Shown here one piece after another: positions 20,216 through 31,730 of a stretch of DNA of 64,000 nucleotides. Each line of letters begins with the position of its first letter. The first letter of the stretch is position 1. Position numbers and translations under genes: made by a program. The stretch is from Adiantum capillus-veneris (Eukaryota; Streptophyta; Polypodiopsida; Polypodiales; Pteridaceae). Under the pieces are notes generated by a model. It saw nothing but the letters and a program-made list of their open reading frames with translations. It was not told the origin of the DNA and made no database searches. The stretch spans positions 112,188,141 to 112,252,140 of the forward strand of contig CM043942.1 of the NCBI GenBank assembly GCA_014529385.2, written 5' to 3'.

Positions 20216-22420
20216 ACAGAGGTAGCATGCCATATTAGGCATGCGTCTCTGTCTCTCTCTCTCTCCATCATGTGCTATGTTCTTTGGACACCATCCACCA
20301 TGCTTGACTGTTGCTTAGTTTATAGCCTCCACTGATATCCAGATTTATTGGGGATGGCTTCCAGCTAGTTGTCTCTGCCTAGTACAACACATGTAGAAAC
20401 ATACATGATATACACACCTTCATTTATGATATTCGGATAGGTGAGTAACCGCAATCATTGCCACCCTTCATCCCAACCAAAATGAATGATTGAGGACAAG
20501 TAAACAAAAGCAATGCCGCAAGTTCACAGAGGCGCCAGTTTGGAGGTTCACAAAGGCAACAATTCGCAGGTTTGCAAATACGCATCAGTTCGGAGATAAA
20601 TTCAGGTAAGTCTCTAGCCATTCTCTACTATAGAACATCTATAGAATATAAGAGGACATATGCAGATTGACATCAAGCATTGAAGAAAACAAGTACAAAG
20701 TTCGTCGGCAATAGTGATGAGCATATTAAATATGGTGTCTTCCTCTATGGAGACACCGAACTCAACACGCCCGTTGTCATGCAACCTTGCATAGAGAAAG
20801 CAGCAGGCGAATGTATTGTTTGGCCAATGCAAGTTCGCAACATGGAGTTCTCTTTCTAAGGTCAGATTCAAGCATAGGCCGGTCCCATGGACAGATTGGA
20901 AAGGCTCCTAGAATTCTTGAGGACAGACCCTATGTATGATAGCATGCTCCTACATGGCCGACGAGTTGCATAATTGAGGAGAAGCCCTGCTTGGTCTACA
21001 AGGAGAGGACATACCCTACTATGATAGCATGCTACTGCATGGCCGACGAGTTGCATAATTCAGGAGAAGCCCTGCTTGGTCTACAAGGAGAGGACGCACT
21101 GCAAATAAGAAACTGGCTACAATATAAGGCATGAGAAAGAGTTGATGGCCGAGCAAAGAGTGATAGTGCAATTTTAACAAAGGAAAATCTCTTGAAAATC
21201 ACCCATAACTCTTTATGTAGCGAACCTTTGACATAGAATATAAAATTATATCTGCTTCTCTTTAAGTTTAATCAATATGCCACATCTCCTGTATATGTCT
21301 TATGCCTATTTTGTGTCTGTTAGGGACGACATATATTCACAACACTAGATGTTTCAATTGCACAAGCGCAACTCCAGCTCGACAACACTACAAGGTTTGT
21401 TATCTGTATCCAGCACCCCATGACTATGCGTTTGCTTGGCGCAACACATAGACGCTACGGGGCAGGGGCACAACTTTCATTTCTTATAATTTTTGGAGAG
21501 ACCACAGTGCCAGCTCTCCACCATACTTTTGTATGGCACCTCTGCATGACGTGTACTGTATACTTTGTAGTTTCAGTGTGTCATGTTTCATTGCAAGACG
21601 ATATGCTTAACTATTCACACTGCTTTTTTGTAGCTTTACTCAAACATTGTCCTCCGACTTGCATGATTGGATGAAATTTGTACACAATTACCAGGTTGGT
21701 AGTGTAGTTCAACCATTATAGTCTATTTATGCTTTTTGTATTTTTGAGTAAAGCTTCCTTAAGTTTAGTTTAGCCATATGTTTTCCTCACTAGTGTTGCA
21801 TACTCAATTTCGATCATCATATCTATGTATCAAATAGACACGTATTTCTTTTCTCACGGTTTGGTAATTTAGCCTATATATTGAAATGAAGGAAAATTGA
21901 CTACGCTTGATTGAGAATAAGATGGGTGTCTCAAAGATGGTTCCACGGTTTAGAGACTAAATGGTCGATATAACTAGGTTGAATGGTACAATCTGCAAAC
22001 AACTACCAAAGTAGGTTAAGTTGCAACCCTTTTGCTCGATTCAATTACCATCTTTAGTAGCCCTTTGTCATGTACGGAGCACTATGGGACACAACTTGCC
22101 TCGTCCCAATGCTCATCGATCAGTTTCAAGCTAGGCTATTGTTGGTGCCTATCAATTGGTTCTACTCATTTTCTTGTGTCTCCACAACAAAACTCAAGCC
22201 AATAGCAATCACAACCAACTAACCAAGAACCAGATGCATTCCAAAATCTATCAAATTATTTACGGCAAAGGCCCACCAAGCAAGACTAGTTTTAATTGCA
22301 GGTGACCAGAGGTGACCTTCTCTAAACACGCTTGCCCACTTCGACATTCTGGAAATTGGTAGGATGAGAAGTCATAACTGGTCGGTTGCGCTTATGCTCT
22401 ACTCAATTTCAGCATGCTAT
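20216..22420. other. Unassigned 2.2 kb
   Basis: Several short frames are open on the minus strand (20424-21056) but none shows a domain I know and none is conserved elsewhere in the window. The only clear structure is the tandem duplication at 20936-21105. Confidence 0.4.
20936..21105. repeat. 85-bp tandem duplication
   Basis: ATGATAGCATGCT...GTCTACAAGGAGAGGAC occurs twice with a period of 85 bp and only a few substitutions (TCCTACATGG versus TACTGCATGG). It is a recent local duplication. Confidence 0.85.
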
Positions 22421-22422
22421 AT

Positions 22423-22478
<56 letters not shown>

Positions 22479-22488
22479 ACACACAGAC
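22421..22488. repeat. CA microsatellite
   Basis: About 33 CA units are interrupted once by TA. The open frames over it are artefacts. Confidence 0.95.
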
Positions 22489-22577
22489 GTGTGACAACCT
22501 TCCTTGTGATGGCATTGATGTGTTTTGGCTTGTCAGGAAACAATCGGCCAACAATACACCTACATTCCTGAGACTTA

Positions 22578-22895
22578 ATGGTCATACCTAATCCTTCAAT
22601 TGACCGACCTTCAGATCAGCAGCTATATTGGCAGCAGATCAGGAAGGAATTAATTGCTTTACTTTCTGATCATGTGCGTGCCTTCCCTTGTACATTGCAC
22701 ATGTTCAACTTCAAAGCACTTGTTGAAAGGCCAAACTATAAGATGCCGGGCGACTGCAAGTACAAGGTGAGGGATGACATATTGCCAGACGGAATGAATG
22801 ACAATGTCGATGAAGGGGGATTAGGTGGCATGCAGCATGAGTGCAATGTAGAGGGCAGCAAGGCTGTTCGGGGAAGACCATCTAGAACTAATTAG
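22578..22895 (+). CDS. Hypothetical 105-codon open frame
   Basis: The frame lies downstream of the CA microsatellite. The inferred peptide is hydrophilic with a mixed composition (WQQIRKELIALLSDHVRAFP, later an acidic DGMNDNVDEGG stretch), unlike the simple-repeat frames around it. I recognise no family and no copy elsewhere in the window. It could be one exon of a host or transposon gene or chance. No splice or promoter evidence was found. Confidence 0.2.
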   Translation: MVIPNPSIDRPSDQQLYWQQIRKELIALLSDHVRAFPCTLHMFNFKALVERPNYKMPGDCKYKVRDDILPDGMNDNVDEGGLGGMQHECNVEGSKAVRGRPSRTN

Positions 22896-23266
22896 ACCTG
22901 GGACCGACGATGGTGAAGCTCTCTATGATCTTGCTCGGTTGGGATCAAACAGAGAAGCCTTTACAAAGTTCATAAAGAGTGTTAAATACAAAACTATCTC
23001 CTCTACAAGTGCTAGATACTGAAATTGAGACATACGTCCCAGCACCCCTAATTGTCATGGATCCACCTCCAGCTACAAACCTAAAAATACAACATGTTAT
23101 ATGATTTCTACAAATTGTAAAATTTTCTACAATACAACGCCTTATATGATTTCTACAAACTGTTCACACAAATTAGGGGCCAACAACTGATCTCTTCTTG
23201 TTTGAGCTTCTCTAGGCTATGCTCATATGGCTAGATTTGTAAATGGTGTGCGTGCTGGATGCATGT

Positions 23267-23380
<114 letters not shown>

Positions 23381-24029
23381 GGAGTTCCAACGTCCTACAT
23401 TCAACAAGGCCTACGTCCATACTAAAGCTTTCAAGCTTTGAAAGACACGAATGAAACATCTCAAGTGATAGGAATACATCACTTGAAAAATATACAGAGA
23501 CACTTCCTTGCAACATTCTTTGGTGCTTAAAAGAATAGATGCTTCTAGTTTCTCTCCATTTTACCATATTCCAACTCATCCAATTCATCATAGTCGTTGG
23601 CTTCATCATCACTGACCTATGACACGGTTTGTAAAGGCCAAAAAAAAAGATGAGTACTAAAATTACAAAGGATGACTACAAACCCCTCTACTTATATGCT
23701 ATGGCATGATAAAATTGTTAAAAAATCTATTGGTTTTTTCCCAAATTTTAATTTAAAAATCCCTATCGTAAATGTAATCCTAAAAAACTTTGAAAATTTT
23801 GTCAATTAAAATACCCCTTTTTTGAACTCTCATGGCATACAGACATTTCTACATAGGTTCCCCCTTCCCCCACCAAAGTTCCAATTGTCCTCTTGAGAAT
23901 AAATATCATTTCATATCTATACGTAAGAAAGGATTGTCGCCCTTGTGAACTTACATGTGAATTTCAAGCTCCTACTATTGACTCGTACTATTAATTTAAT
24001 GGCTCTACTTTTATTTTTCATTACATAAA
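23381..24029. other. Unassigned A/T-rich sequence
   Basis: I see no gene. The stretch TTGTCAATTAAAATACCCC ... TTTGAACTCTCATGGCATAC (about 23800) resembles 16150-16190, so an unnamed dispersed repeat is present. Confidence 0.4.
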
Positions 24030-24335
24030 ATCTCTCCAAGACTCTTTAGCATCTCCAATTAGCATGTCCATGTCCATGTCCATGCATGTCACCATTTAAA
24101 ACCAATCTTAATGAGCAAGAGTTCAACTCATCAAGTACAAAGTATGAAACTCAACCTTAACCACTAGGCTATATGCTTGTGCTTGTCTCTGAGGTCCCTT
24201 TAAGCCATTAAAAAAAAAAAAAACCCAAAACCAAAACACACACACACAAACACCCCCCCCCCCTCCCAAACAAAACACAAAAAAGAAAACAAACTAATTA
24301 ATGAGTTTCTGAAAAGTCATTTTAGCTACCTGCTG
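24030..24335 (-). mobile_element. tRNA-derived SINE-like repeat, copy 1
   Basis: On the minus strand TAGCCTAGTGGTT (24159-24171) resembles a pol III A box and TGAGTTGAACTC (24119-24130) a B box. The copy at 25395-25700 shares the same core and the same flanks on both sides (CACTTTTRTTTTTCATTA and CAAACTAATTAATG), while the middle spacer is a different homopolymer-rich run. This defines a roughly 250-300 bp dispersed family with an internal pol III-type promoter. No target duplication was fixed. Confidence 0.6.
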
Positions 24336-24544
24336 ACTCCTTACATATTATATTCATCCTTACATACTATATTCATTTACTATCAAGATTCCTCCCATCC
24401 TCACCTTGCCACTCAAGAATTTCTCCCTTACTTTTAGAAAAACGGGGAACATGGACTCGAACTTACACATTGCACGAAAGCCAATCTTGGAACAACTCCC
24501 GTGACCACTCGAGAGCAATGACGTGGAGTTGTTGCCACTATCAG

Positions 24545-25085
24545 GCCATCTAAATTTAAAAAAAGAAAAATTATCAAAATACCCCTCTAATTTGTGGAAA
24601 TTCCCAAAATACCCCTCAAATTTCAAAAATTCCCAAAACAACCCCAATATTTTGTCATAAATTCCCAAAATGCCCTTCAAATTTTCCAAAATTCCCAAAA
24701 TACCCGTGGTTGTGAAATTAAATTTCTCCAAAGATTAAAAAATTTGTAGCTTTCCATAAGAAGTCTCATTGCTTATCAATATAAGATTCTAAATCCAAAA
24801 TTTGAGTCGATCAATATAAGATTCTAAATCCAAAATTTGAGTCGATTATGTAGGTTTTGGAGATGAATTACTTCATTATCTTTAGACATAGTTTCCTTTT
24901 TTTTGTGAGGTAATTTGTGGATCTCAAATTTCAATTATAAAAAAGGAATAAAGATCAAAAAATCTTGAACAATCCAACCAAAATAGATACAAGGGTATTT
25001 TGGGATTTTTTAAAATTTGAGGGGTATTTTGGGAATTTCTACAAATTAGAGGGATATTTTGGTAATTTTCCCTTTAAAAAATCCC
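24545..25085. mobile_element. Inverted-repeat element with AATTCCCAAAATACCCC arms
   Basis: The left arm (24560-24705) repeats AAATTCCCAAAATACCCCTC several times. The right arm (24988-25080) is its inverse (GAGGGGTATTTTGGGAATTT). Between them a 38-bp unit (ATATAAGATTCTAAATCCAA...) is duplicated in tandem at 24779-24855. No protein is encoded. Confidence 0.6.
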
Positions 25086-25394
25086 ATGTCACACCCCTCT
25101 CTCATTTTGTGTCACGCTGCAGCTCTCAATGGCCATCACGGCCCACTACTTCTTCTGTCGCCGGCCCTGAACATGCTGCCGATACCTCTGCCACGAGGGT
25201 ATCTCCGGTTTAGTCTTTCATTTTAACATTTTCTCCCAGTCGGTACCCCCTACTACTAAGCTCTTGCCTACTTCTATGTGTATGTGACCTTGATGCCTTA
25301 CTGCACTTTGCACCCATCACATTCCAAACTAGCTCTTGAGGGGTCATCTAACCTTGATTTTCTTATAAAAGAGAGAGCACGCATCTCTTATCTT

Positions 25395-25700
25395 CTCCCT
25401 ACTGGCTCCACTTTTGTTTTTCATTAGATAGAATCTCCCCAAGATCCTTTAGCATGTCCATGCACGTCACCACTTTAAACCAATATTAATGAGTAGCACT
25501 TGAACTCATCACCTACATAGTATGAAACTCAACGTAAACCACTAGGCTATATGCCTACGTTGGTCCTTGAGCTCCCTTTGAGCCCCCCCCCCCCCCCTTC
25601 CCCTTTCTTTCCCCCACCCTTCCCTTTTCCTTTCTTCCCCCTCCCCAAACTAATTAATGCATTTGTGAAAAAAGTCGCTTTGGCTGCCTACTGGGTCAAG
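25395..25700 (-). mobile_element. tRNA-derived SINE-like repeat, copy 2
   Basis: This is the second copy of the family at 24030-24335. A box TAGCCTAGTGGTT is at 25537-25549 on the minus strand and B box GATGAGTTCAAG at 25499-25510. A (C)15 tract and C/T-rich run replace the A/C-rich run of copy 1 at the same position. Confidence 0.6.
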
Positions 25701-26070
25701 TTTTGGTCATTCGCCAATTACCACAATTAATAATGCTTGAGGGACTTCCTCATAGAGCTAGCTCCCATTAAAAAACGTCCACGAGGAGCAACACCATGAA
25801 GAAAAGTGGAGGGCCTTTGAAGTTTGGCCCCATGGTACAAGCCCATAACTCTATTTACTTTCTTATTGTCCTTGTGAGCAATAAGGGAGCTGTTGTGTGC
25901 TCAATAGGAAATGCGACCACTCTGCCAAATTGTGCATGCCAACTTCCTCTCCTTACTCCTCGTCTACCTACGAGATTTGCTCGAGTCTGGCAGCAGCAAG
26001 CTCTAAAATAAAGACATCTCTTGAAAATTCCATGTATGAACGGTTTTTCGAAAATCGTTGAGACATATAT

Positions 26071-26406
26071 CACTACAAGTTTTAGACTCTTTTCTACCTG
26101 AGAAAAGGAACGGAAGAAACACAATTGCCATTGGGTGGGTGGGAAACACAGTTTTTGCGCGATTTTTTGGGTGGGAAAAACAAGTTTTCGAGCGTATTTT
26201 TTTTCAGTGTTTGGGTTGTCACGGCTCCGTGACAACTCGCTTTCACATAGTAAAAAAACACTTTTACATAGTAAAAAGTCGGCTTTACATGCAAAAATCT
26301 AGTTTTTTACACCGCTAATAATCCTCTATTGTTAGGCTTTTCCTAGTTGGTAGTGTGAAAATAGGTCCTTTTTCTCAACTTGAGAAAGTGTCTAAAACTT
26401 GTAGTG
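26071..26406. mobile_element. Mini-CACTA (non-autonomous CACTA MITE)
   Basis: CACTACAAGTTTTAGAC at 26071-26087 is exactly mirrored at 26390-26406, and a weaker match extends to about 40 bp. The element is 336 bp and has no coding capacity. The flanks are TAT on the left and TAA on the right, so a 3-bp duplication is not perfect. Its terminal repeat differs from that of the large CACTA elements after CACTACAAG, so a different autonomous family would mobilise it. Confidence 0.85.
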
Positions 26407-26409
26407 TAA

Positions 26410-26825
26410 GGTAGTGGTCACGCGATGCATAGTTATTAGTTATTCGCTACTAAGCCAACTAATCTTGCTCGCTGTGGTCATGCAAAGATGCAACTATGCA
26501 GATTACTGACACTTGGAGTTGAAAAGGTCGCCACGTCATGCCAACAAGATACAACAGCTGCAGAATTTGCAGGTAAACCGGGCCTAGCTGAGTGCGCAAG
26601 GAAAGTTGATTGGTCACGTCGCTACAAAAGCTGTCGAAAGCTACCAAACAACAGCGTTCATTTATTCTCCTCCCTCGTATAGTTGTGCAACCATGCAAAA
26701 ATTGGCATAGTTACAAAAGCATGGGCGTACTTTTACTCGACGAGTTACTAAACTCTGTGTGACCATGACAAAGACATAGTTACCTGGCAAAATTACAGAT
26801 AACTATGCCCCGTGTGACCATGCCC
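26410..26825. mobile_element. Tourist-like (PIF/Harbinger) MITE
   Basis: The ends GGTAGTGGTCACGCGATGCA and, on the other strand, GGGCATGGTCACACGGGGCA are imperfect terminal repeats of about 28-34 bp. TAA flanks both sides (26407-26409 and 26826-26828), the 3-bp duplication typical of PIF/Harbinger MITEs. It abuts the mini-CACTA. No protein is encoded. Confidence 0.8.
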
Positions 26826-26956
26826 TAACAGACATACTACTGGACATTAATTAGGGCTTGATCGGCATCTACCCTGCACAGCGTGTTTTTATTGATTGTG
26901 CGTGTTGTGGTTTGTTTGTGGTGGTGGGGGTGGGGACAGAGAAGAGAGAGAGCTTA

Positions 26957-27518
26957 CTATGTCTGAGAATAAGTCTGACGAAGAGTCCGAGGCAGAGTCG
27001 CTGCGCTGGAAAAGGGAGAAGAGGCTGTTGGGTCGGTCACGCAGCAGACGGCGATAAGTTTCCAGAATCTTGTCTTGATCATACCCTTCACCTTTTTCTT
27101 GCGCACGGCTATATCCAATGTGGAGTGATCCTCCCTTGCAAATTTCTGCAGCATCTTCTGATACACCGCATTGTGGGCAAATTCCTCACACAGCTTAACA
27201 TACTCTTCTTTGCTCACTGCCGGATTCCACCTGTGCTTACTGCTTGCCACTTGCGTCGATTTCGCATACAATATAGTGCCCAACACTTGCAACGAAAACG
27301 TCTTCACCAAAATGGGTATTGCTTTCCCTATATTCAGTAACCCTGATGCTGCCAATACTGCTATCACCGATGGCAATGCAATCCCTCCTGTGGCAACCGT
27401 CGCGCCTATCGCTATCGCCAATCCTGCCACATACACCAAACTCTCCGCAAAACGCGACATCCTGCCTCATTCATTAGCAGGGTCTCCTTCATTGCCTCTT
27501 TCAGAGGCTGCGGGACTA
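26957..27518 (-). pseudogene. C-terminal exon of a P-loop-type protein remnant, with membrane-like segments
   Basis: From MSRFAESLVYVAG at 27460 the frame stays open for 167 codons. It has two hydrophobic stretches, residues ~8-30 (glycine- and alanine-rich, AGLAIAIGATVATGGIALP) and ~31-66 (SVIAVLAASGLLNIGKAIPI), then a charged region (WNPAVSKEEYVKLCEEFAHN). Upstream in the same frame the sequence reads GSPAASERGNEGDPANE and then a TGA (27470 region) also present in the partial copy at 14.5 kb. I do not know the family. The exon follows, on the same strand, a block that begins with a GKTTL P-loop end, and the two probably were one gene. Confidence 0.45.
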
Positions 27519-27568
27519 CCCATATCTGGCACATTACCACAATTACTCTGAAAATATAATACTCAACT

Positions 27569-27997
27569 TCAATGGGTCTGCAAAAGGGGTAATGATGTGA
27601 GCAGTGCCTTCCTTGCATAGCCTGCTATCAGCCCTGCAGACTCATCGAGTTTCCCGTCTATGTCAACGGCTTGGGCAGCTACCCTTGTGTACCTCAGTCT
27701 CTTATCCATCAACATCTGGGTTCTCTTTGCCACCAGTTTTAGTCCCTCTGTATCTCTCTTTGTCTCGTCGATTAGTAGCTCATTGTTCTCTCCGGTGCAC
27801 ACGCCGTCGTTGCCAACTTTAACCATCAACTTTTTCACAGCTTCTCTCTCTTCTGCATTCCCATACCCTTCCAGGAGCTTGTTTAGACTTGCATCTGTCA
27901 CCTTTAGTTTTTGCACACCAGCAACACCTCCTTCCCCTTCTGAGACGCTCTGTGGACCTTCCTTGCCGACCATGAGGCGGATAAGAGTCGTCTTTCC
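27569..27997 (-). pseudogene. Exon starting with a P-loop remnant (GKTTLIRLM)
   Basis: On the minus strand a TTTTCAG acceptor is followed directly by GKTTLIRLMVGKEG. The frame then stays open for about 140 codons through an acidic/Lys-rich sequence (LEGYGNAEEREAVKKLMVKV, later NNELLIDETKRDTEGLKLVA). GKT[ST]L is the end of a Walker A motif, so the preceding exon should carry GxxxxG; I do not find it upstream. The rest matches no GTPase, AIG1 or AAA pattern that I know. A role as a nucleotide-binding protein is a guess from five residues. Confidence 0.4.
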
Positions 27998-28383
27998 TGA
28001 AAATATTCAGAAATTGCAGACATTCAATGCACTTTTAATCAGCAGTTTATCGTGTAAAAATAAAGGACATGAAATTATCACCATCATTTGTGTGCTAGAT
28101 GGCTGCTAAAACTAAGTGTCTGATATTATGACTCTTCCAAGCCCTTTCTATGGAAATGGCCACAAGCGCTGAAGCTGAAAAAAACAACTCAAAGCAGGAT
28201 GAACTTGGATGCATTGATAAGAAGGTACCCATACGACTTATTCAGATACTAGAGCAGTGCATGTCAGTAATTGGAAATGTCTCATTTGGCATTCTTCCCC
28301 AAAATGCCCATAAAATGGCCCATCCTCTCAACCATAACAGAGTTGACCCTAAACCAAGATGACTTATTTTCAATCCAAACAAA

Positions 28384-28583
28384 GATCATATGAGAGAGAG
28401 AGAGAGAGAGAGATGTTGAGCTATATATAGTATTTCTATATATAGCACCCTGGTCCCCTCTATATAAACTCATGTCGTGTAGTCATTGGACACACTTTTG
28501 GGGCTTGTACATGTTGGTGTTGTCTCTCTCTCGTCTCTTGTCTACATGCGCTGTCTCCCTCCGATTCAACATGGTATCAGAGC
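28384..28583 (+). mobile_element. Short LTR plus initiator-tRNA primer site of a Copia-like or TRIM element
   Basis: After (GA)~13, the LTR TGTTGAGC...ATTCAACA (28414-28571, 158 bp) has the inverted ends TGTTGA/TCAACA and is followed at once by TGGTATCAGAGC (28572-28583), the initiator Met-tRNA primer site. A TATATAAACTC sequence (28460) could be its promoter. I find no second LTR and no gag/pol downstream, so the element is truncated. Confidence 0.75.
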
Positions 28584-30299
28584 TAAGTAGTCTTTATCTT
28601 TCGTGATAATAAGTTTATTTGTAAAGCATTGTCGCGCAAAATTCAAAAGCTTTTTGGCTTGCTTAAAATTAGTGAGATGGCTTTTAAAGGGTAGCGCTGC
28701 GAGGCACTCCTGCTCATGTACCACCGTGAAAGTACAGAGATGACAGATGGAACCAACAAATAGCCTAGTGGATTGTGTGCTCTAGGTACATGTGTAAGCC
28801 TCGCATGGTTGGCTGCTGGAAGCAAATCTAGATGATGATCGGAAGCCCGAAATACTCGTGGCATGTATGCCATGTGCGCTTGACTTTTCAACCTTGTTAG
28901 TGCATGCTTGCGTAATTGCAGAACTGTTGTATCCGCTGCAGAAGAGGTGTCTTGTTTTTGCATGCAAAGTATCTTTAGAAGGAGGAAGTCTAGCAGTCTA
29001 GGGGGAATTGTCCACAACCCAACTCTCCAAGCTCTAGCATCCACCACATGTACTTAATATCTAGCATCTTTTGGTTACAAGTTTCTAGTGCTAGACCCAT
29101 CGACTCATACATCTAACATTGCTAGTATGCAAGTTTGTCAATATGTCCATTGTCCTTCAGCACTCAGTCCCAAAGTGCATTAGGAAGAGGATGGGGTGTA
29201 GGAGGGCCTCTTTATTTTCCATGAGCTTATGGAGGTGATTAACATTCTCACGAATAGTTGTATGCCATGTGTGCAAGAATGGTGGGTGTGTACGAGTGGT
29301 CAAAGGATGCACTTTTCCTCCCAAAAAGGAGGTGGAAAATTTTATTATTTACGGCCTTCCATAACTCCCACATATGATCTCTGATTTGAGCGGAGATTAT
29401 AGATCTACAATTTACACGTCAAGCTCTTTCCATAGATATGCTATATGATATGGTTTTACCCGCTAGATTTTGAATTCCATTTTGGGGAGGGGGGAACTTT
29501 GAATTCAAATAAACTAGCCATTTTCCCTGTTAGAATTCAAAAGATGTCCTTTGATTACTTTCTTAATACTAAAGGTTTGACTTTCTTAAACTCCCAAGTA
29601 ACGAGGCCCTCCTAGACCCCATTATCTTCCTAATGGGTCCATTCTCCCATGTTGTCGAGTTTTAGACAATGGATAGAGTTGTAACAATCTCCCCTCTGAC
29701 AGAATGCTTCTTTAGCTCAAGAAAAAAAGAAGGGTTTGCCTTCTCTTGAGAGAATTTTAGAGTGGCCCCTAGAGACCTTGAAAGAGTTTTTGATTATTCG
29801 ACTTGTTGTTTGATGGCATGGTCTCTTGTTGATATTGGTGACTTCTTTTTGTAAATGCAATATCCACAGTTTATGGACAACAATATATACAAAACCAAAA
29901 GACAACCTTGGGCTAAAGCTATTGTTGGATGGGGAAAGTCCAGCAGGCCTAAATCTATTGCTGGATGGTCTCTTGTTGATAGGCTAGATCTTTTGTTAAA
30001 CATGGTTTAAAAGATTGTTGAATAGTTCATTGGATAGAGAGTATTAGTTTTACACAAATGAGTTCAAGATGTTGAGAGAGAAGATACATTATCTTCTTCT
30101 TTTTGAACAATACACTAAAGATGTATTTAATAATGATTAATGAACAAAGAATAGTTTTTATATAAACAGTAAAGTAAAAATGTAGTAAAAAATTAAGTGG
30201 TTATCAATATCAACATTATTTTTTCATTTGCTTTAGCTTAAAATACATGGACAAGCTTTAAAAAATTGAAAACGTTGTGGTTTATCACAAAAATTTGAG
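28584..30299. other. Unassigned sequence with one inverted-repeat pair
   Basis: No gene is recognised; the 134-codon frame at 28643-29047 (minus) has no known domain. ATTAGGAAGAGGATGGGGTG with TAGGAGGGCCTC (29178-29215) is mirrored at 29604-29638, so a ~460-bp terminal-repeat element may lie at 29178-29638. A 35-bp phrase (TCTTGTTGATATTGGTGACTT / TCTTGTTGATAGGCT) also recurs near 29825 and 29970. Confidence 0.4.
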
Positions 30300-30305
30300 T
30301 CATAT

Positions 30306-30999
30306 TTGGGAGAAGCAACAGTCCAACAATTCTTCAAGAAGGCTAAGATTAATGAGTTTGAGGGCATAGGAAAGATGGATGAAGATTTGGAAGCATGGAT
30401 TGAAAAAATCAAAGATTATGATTATGCTTTCGATATGGAGAGCAAGGCCACTAGACTTTTAAATGCCCTAACAAAGTGTTCAAGAAGGCAGTACATATTG
30501 GTCAAGAATATGGCTGAAGTAAAGACTATTGGCAATGCGGATGATAAAGGTAAGTCCCCTCCTTTGTGATGCTTTGCATCTTTGTTGTGTCATTTGAAAG
30601 ATTCTGTGAGATCAAATTTGTGGATAAAATTAGAAATCTAAAATTGAATTATCTAATCAATTTCGGTAGTGCGCATATTACTTCTTGTCCTCAAAATTGG
30701 TAGAAATAGAAAACCTGAAATTAATTCAAGAAATTAAAAGATTTGTGAAATTAGCCAGTGGTAATAAAAGTCTCACAAAAGGGCTAATTGAAAATTTGTC
30801 TTTTTCTTTGAATGGTCAGAATCATAAAGGTAATTTTTATGTCATATACATGGGTGTGCATGATATAACTGTAGCCATGGATTCGATGATTGAAAATCAA
30901 GTCCTGATTGATTGTGAAGAAAGAAAAATATTTTTTAAATCTTTTGATGGAGTAGTCACACTATTCATGGGAAAGAAAGAAACTCTAAGTCCATTCTAA
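30306..30999 (+). pseudogene. Gypsy-type gag/protease remnant
   Basis: The first block (30306-30569) is gag-like (GKMDEDLEAWIEKIKDYDYA). The second (30685-30999) matches the end of a retropepsin: VKLASGNKSLTKGLIENLSF, then FYVIYMGVHDITVAMDSMIE and LIDCEERKIFFKSFDG, equivalent to the family's F.V..L...DVILGMDWL....IDC..R.I.F. The catalytic D(S/T)G part is missing between the blocks. RT and integrase are absent. It is a short fragment of an old Gypsy element, cut on the right close to CACTA copy 2. Confidence 0.6.
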
Positions 31000-31114
31000 T
31001 TTTGACCATGAAATTGATAAGGGGACTTAGACATGGGTGTGACATCTTCATAATTTTTGCAAATGAATTAAAAGATGAACCTGAAAAAGGAAAGGGGAAA
31101 ATCTAAAGTATGTG

Positions 31115-31730
31115 CACTACAAGAGGTTCCTCACACTTGTGACGGTTGTAGCGATGAAAATACATGGGGATAATTTTTCCATCGGCATCACTATAAGCGT
31201 CACTAAAAACGTCGCAAAGAGGATGGTGCTATATGCGTCGCTAAAAACATCACAAAGATGACGTCACTGTAAGCGTCACTATATGCGTCTCTATATAGCG
31301 ACGCTTATAGTGATGCATATAGAGACTCTGCACTTTCAAATTTAGCAACGCATATAGAGATGCTGCAGGACCAAAAATAGATCGAGACACCTATAGCAAT
31401 GCTAGAATAAAAAAATTTGGTGCCCAACCACATATTGAACATAAAGTTTTCAGAATAACGATGCAAAACTGACAAAAGTATCTCGACGAAAGTGAACTGA
31501 CAAAAGTAATACAATGACAAAAATTATACACATCATATGCAAAATCACTTGATTATTAAGCTTTGACCAAAATGTAATAGTTACAACACAATTGTCACAA
31601 ATATATCGTTGACCAATAGTTACAAAAAAGACGTACACACGTCTTCGCATTATACATACTATGAGAAAAGAAAACTAGTGCTATCTGGCTATAGCTAGAT
31701 TGATGTCAACTAATCGGACGTCGCATCGTG
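31115..31730. repeat. Left end and subterminal repeats of CACTA copy 2
   Basis: The terminal CACTACAAGAGGTT is followed by diverged GCGTCRCTAT units (31195-31400), many with CpG to TpG/CpA changes, as expected after long cytosine methylation. No gene lies in this part. Confidence 0.75.

Noticed and set aside
20424-21056. Minus-strand frames as a host gene
   Set aside because: Three short frames without domains, splice logic or conservation; the region includes a tandem duplication that keeps frames open by chance.
28643-29047. 134-codon frame on the minus strand
   Set aside because: No known domain, biased composition and no start context or partner exon.
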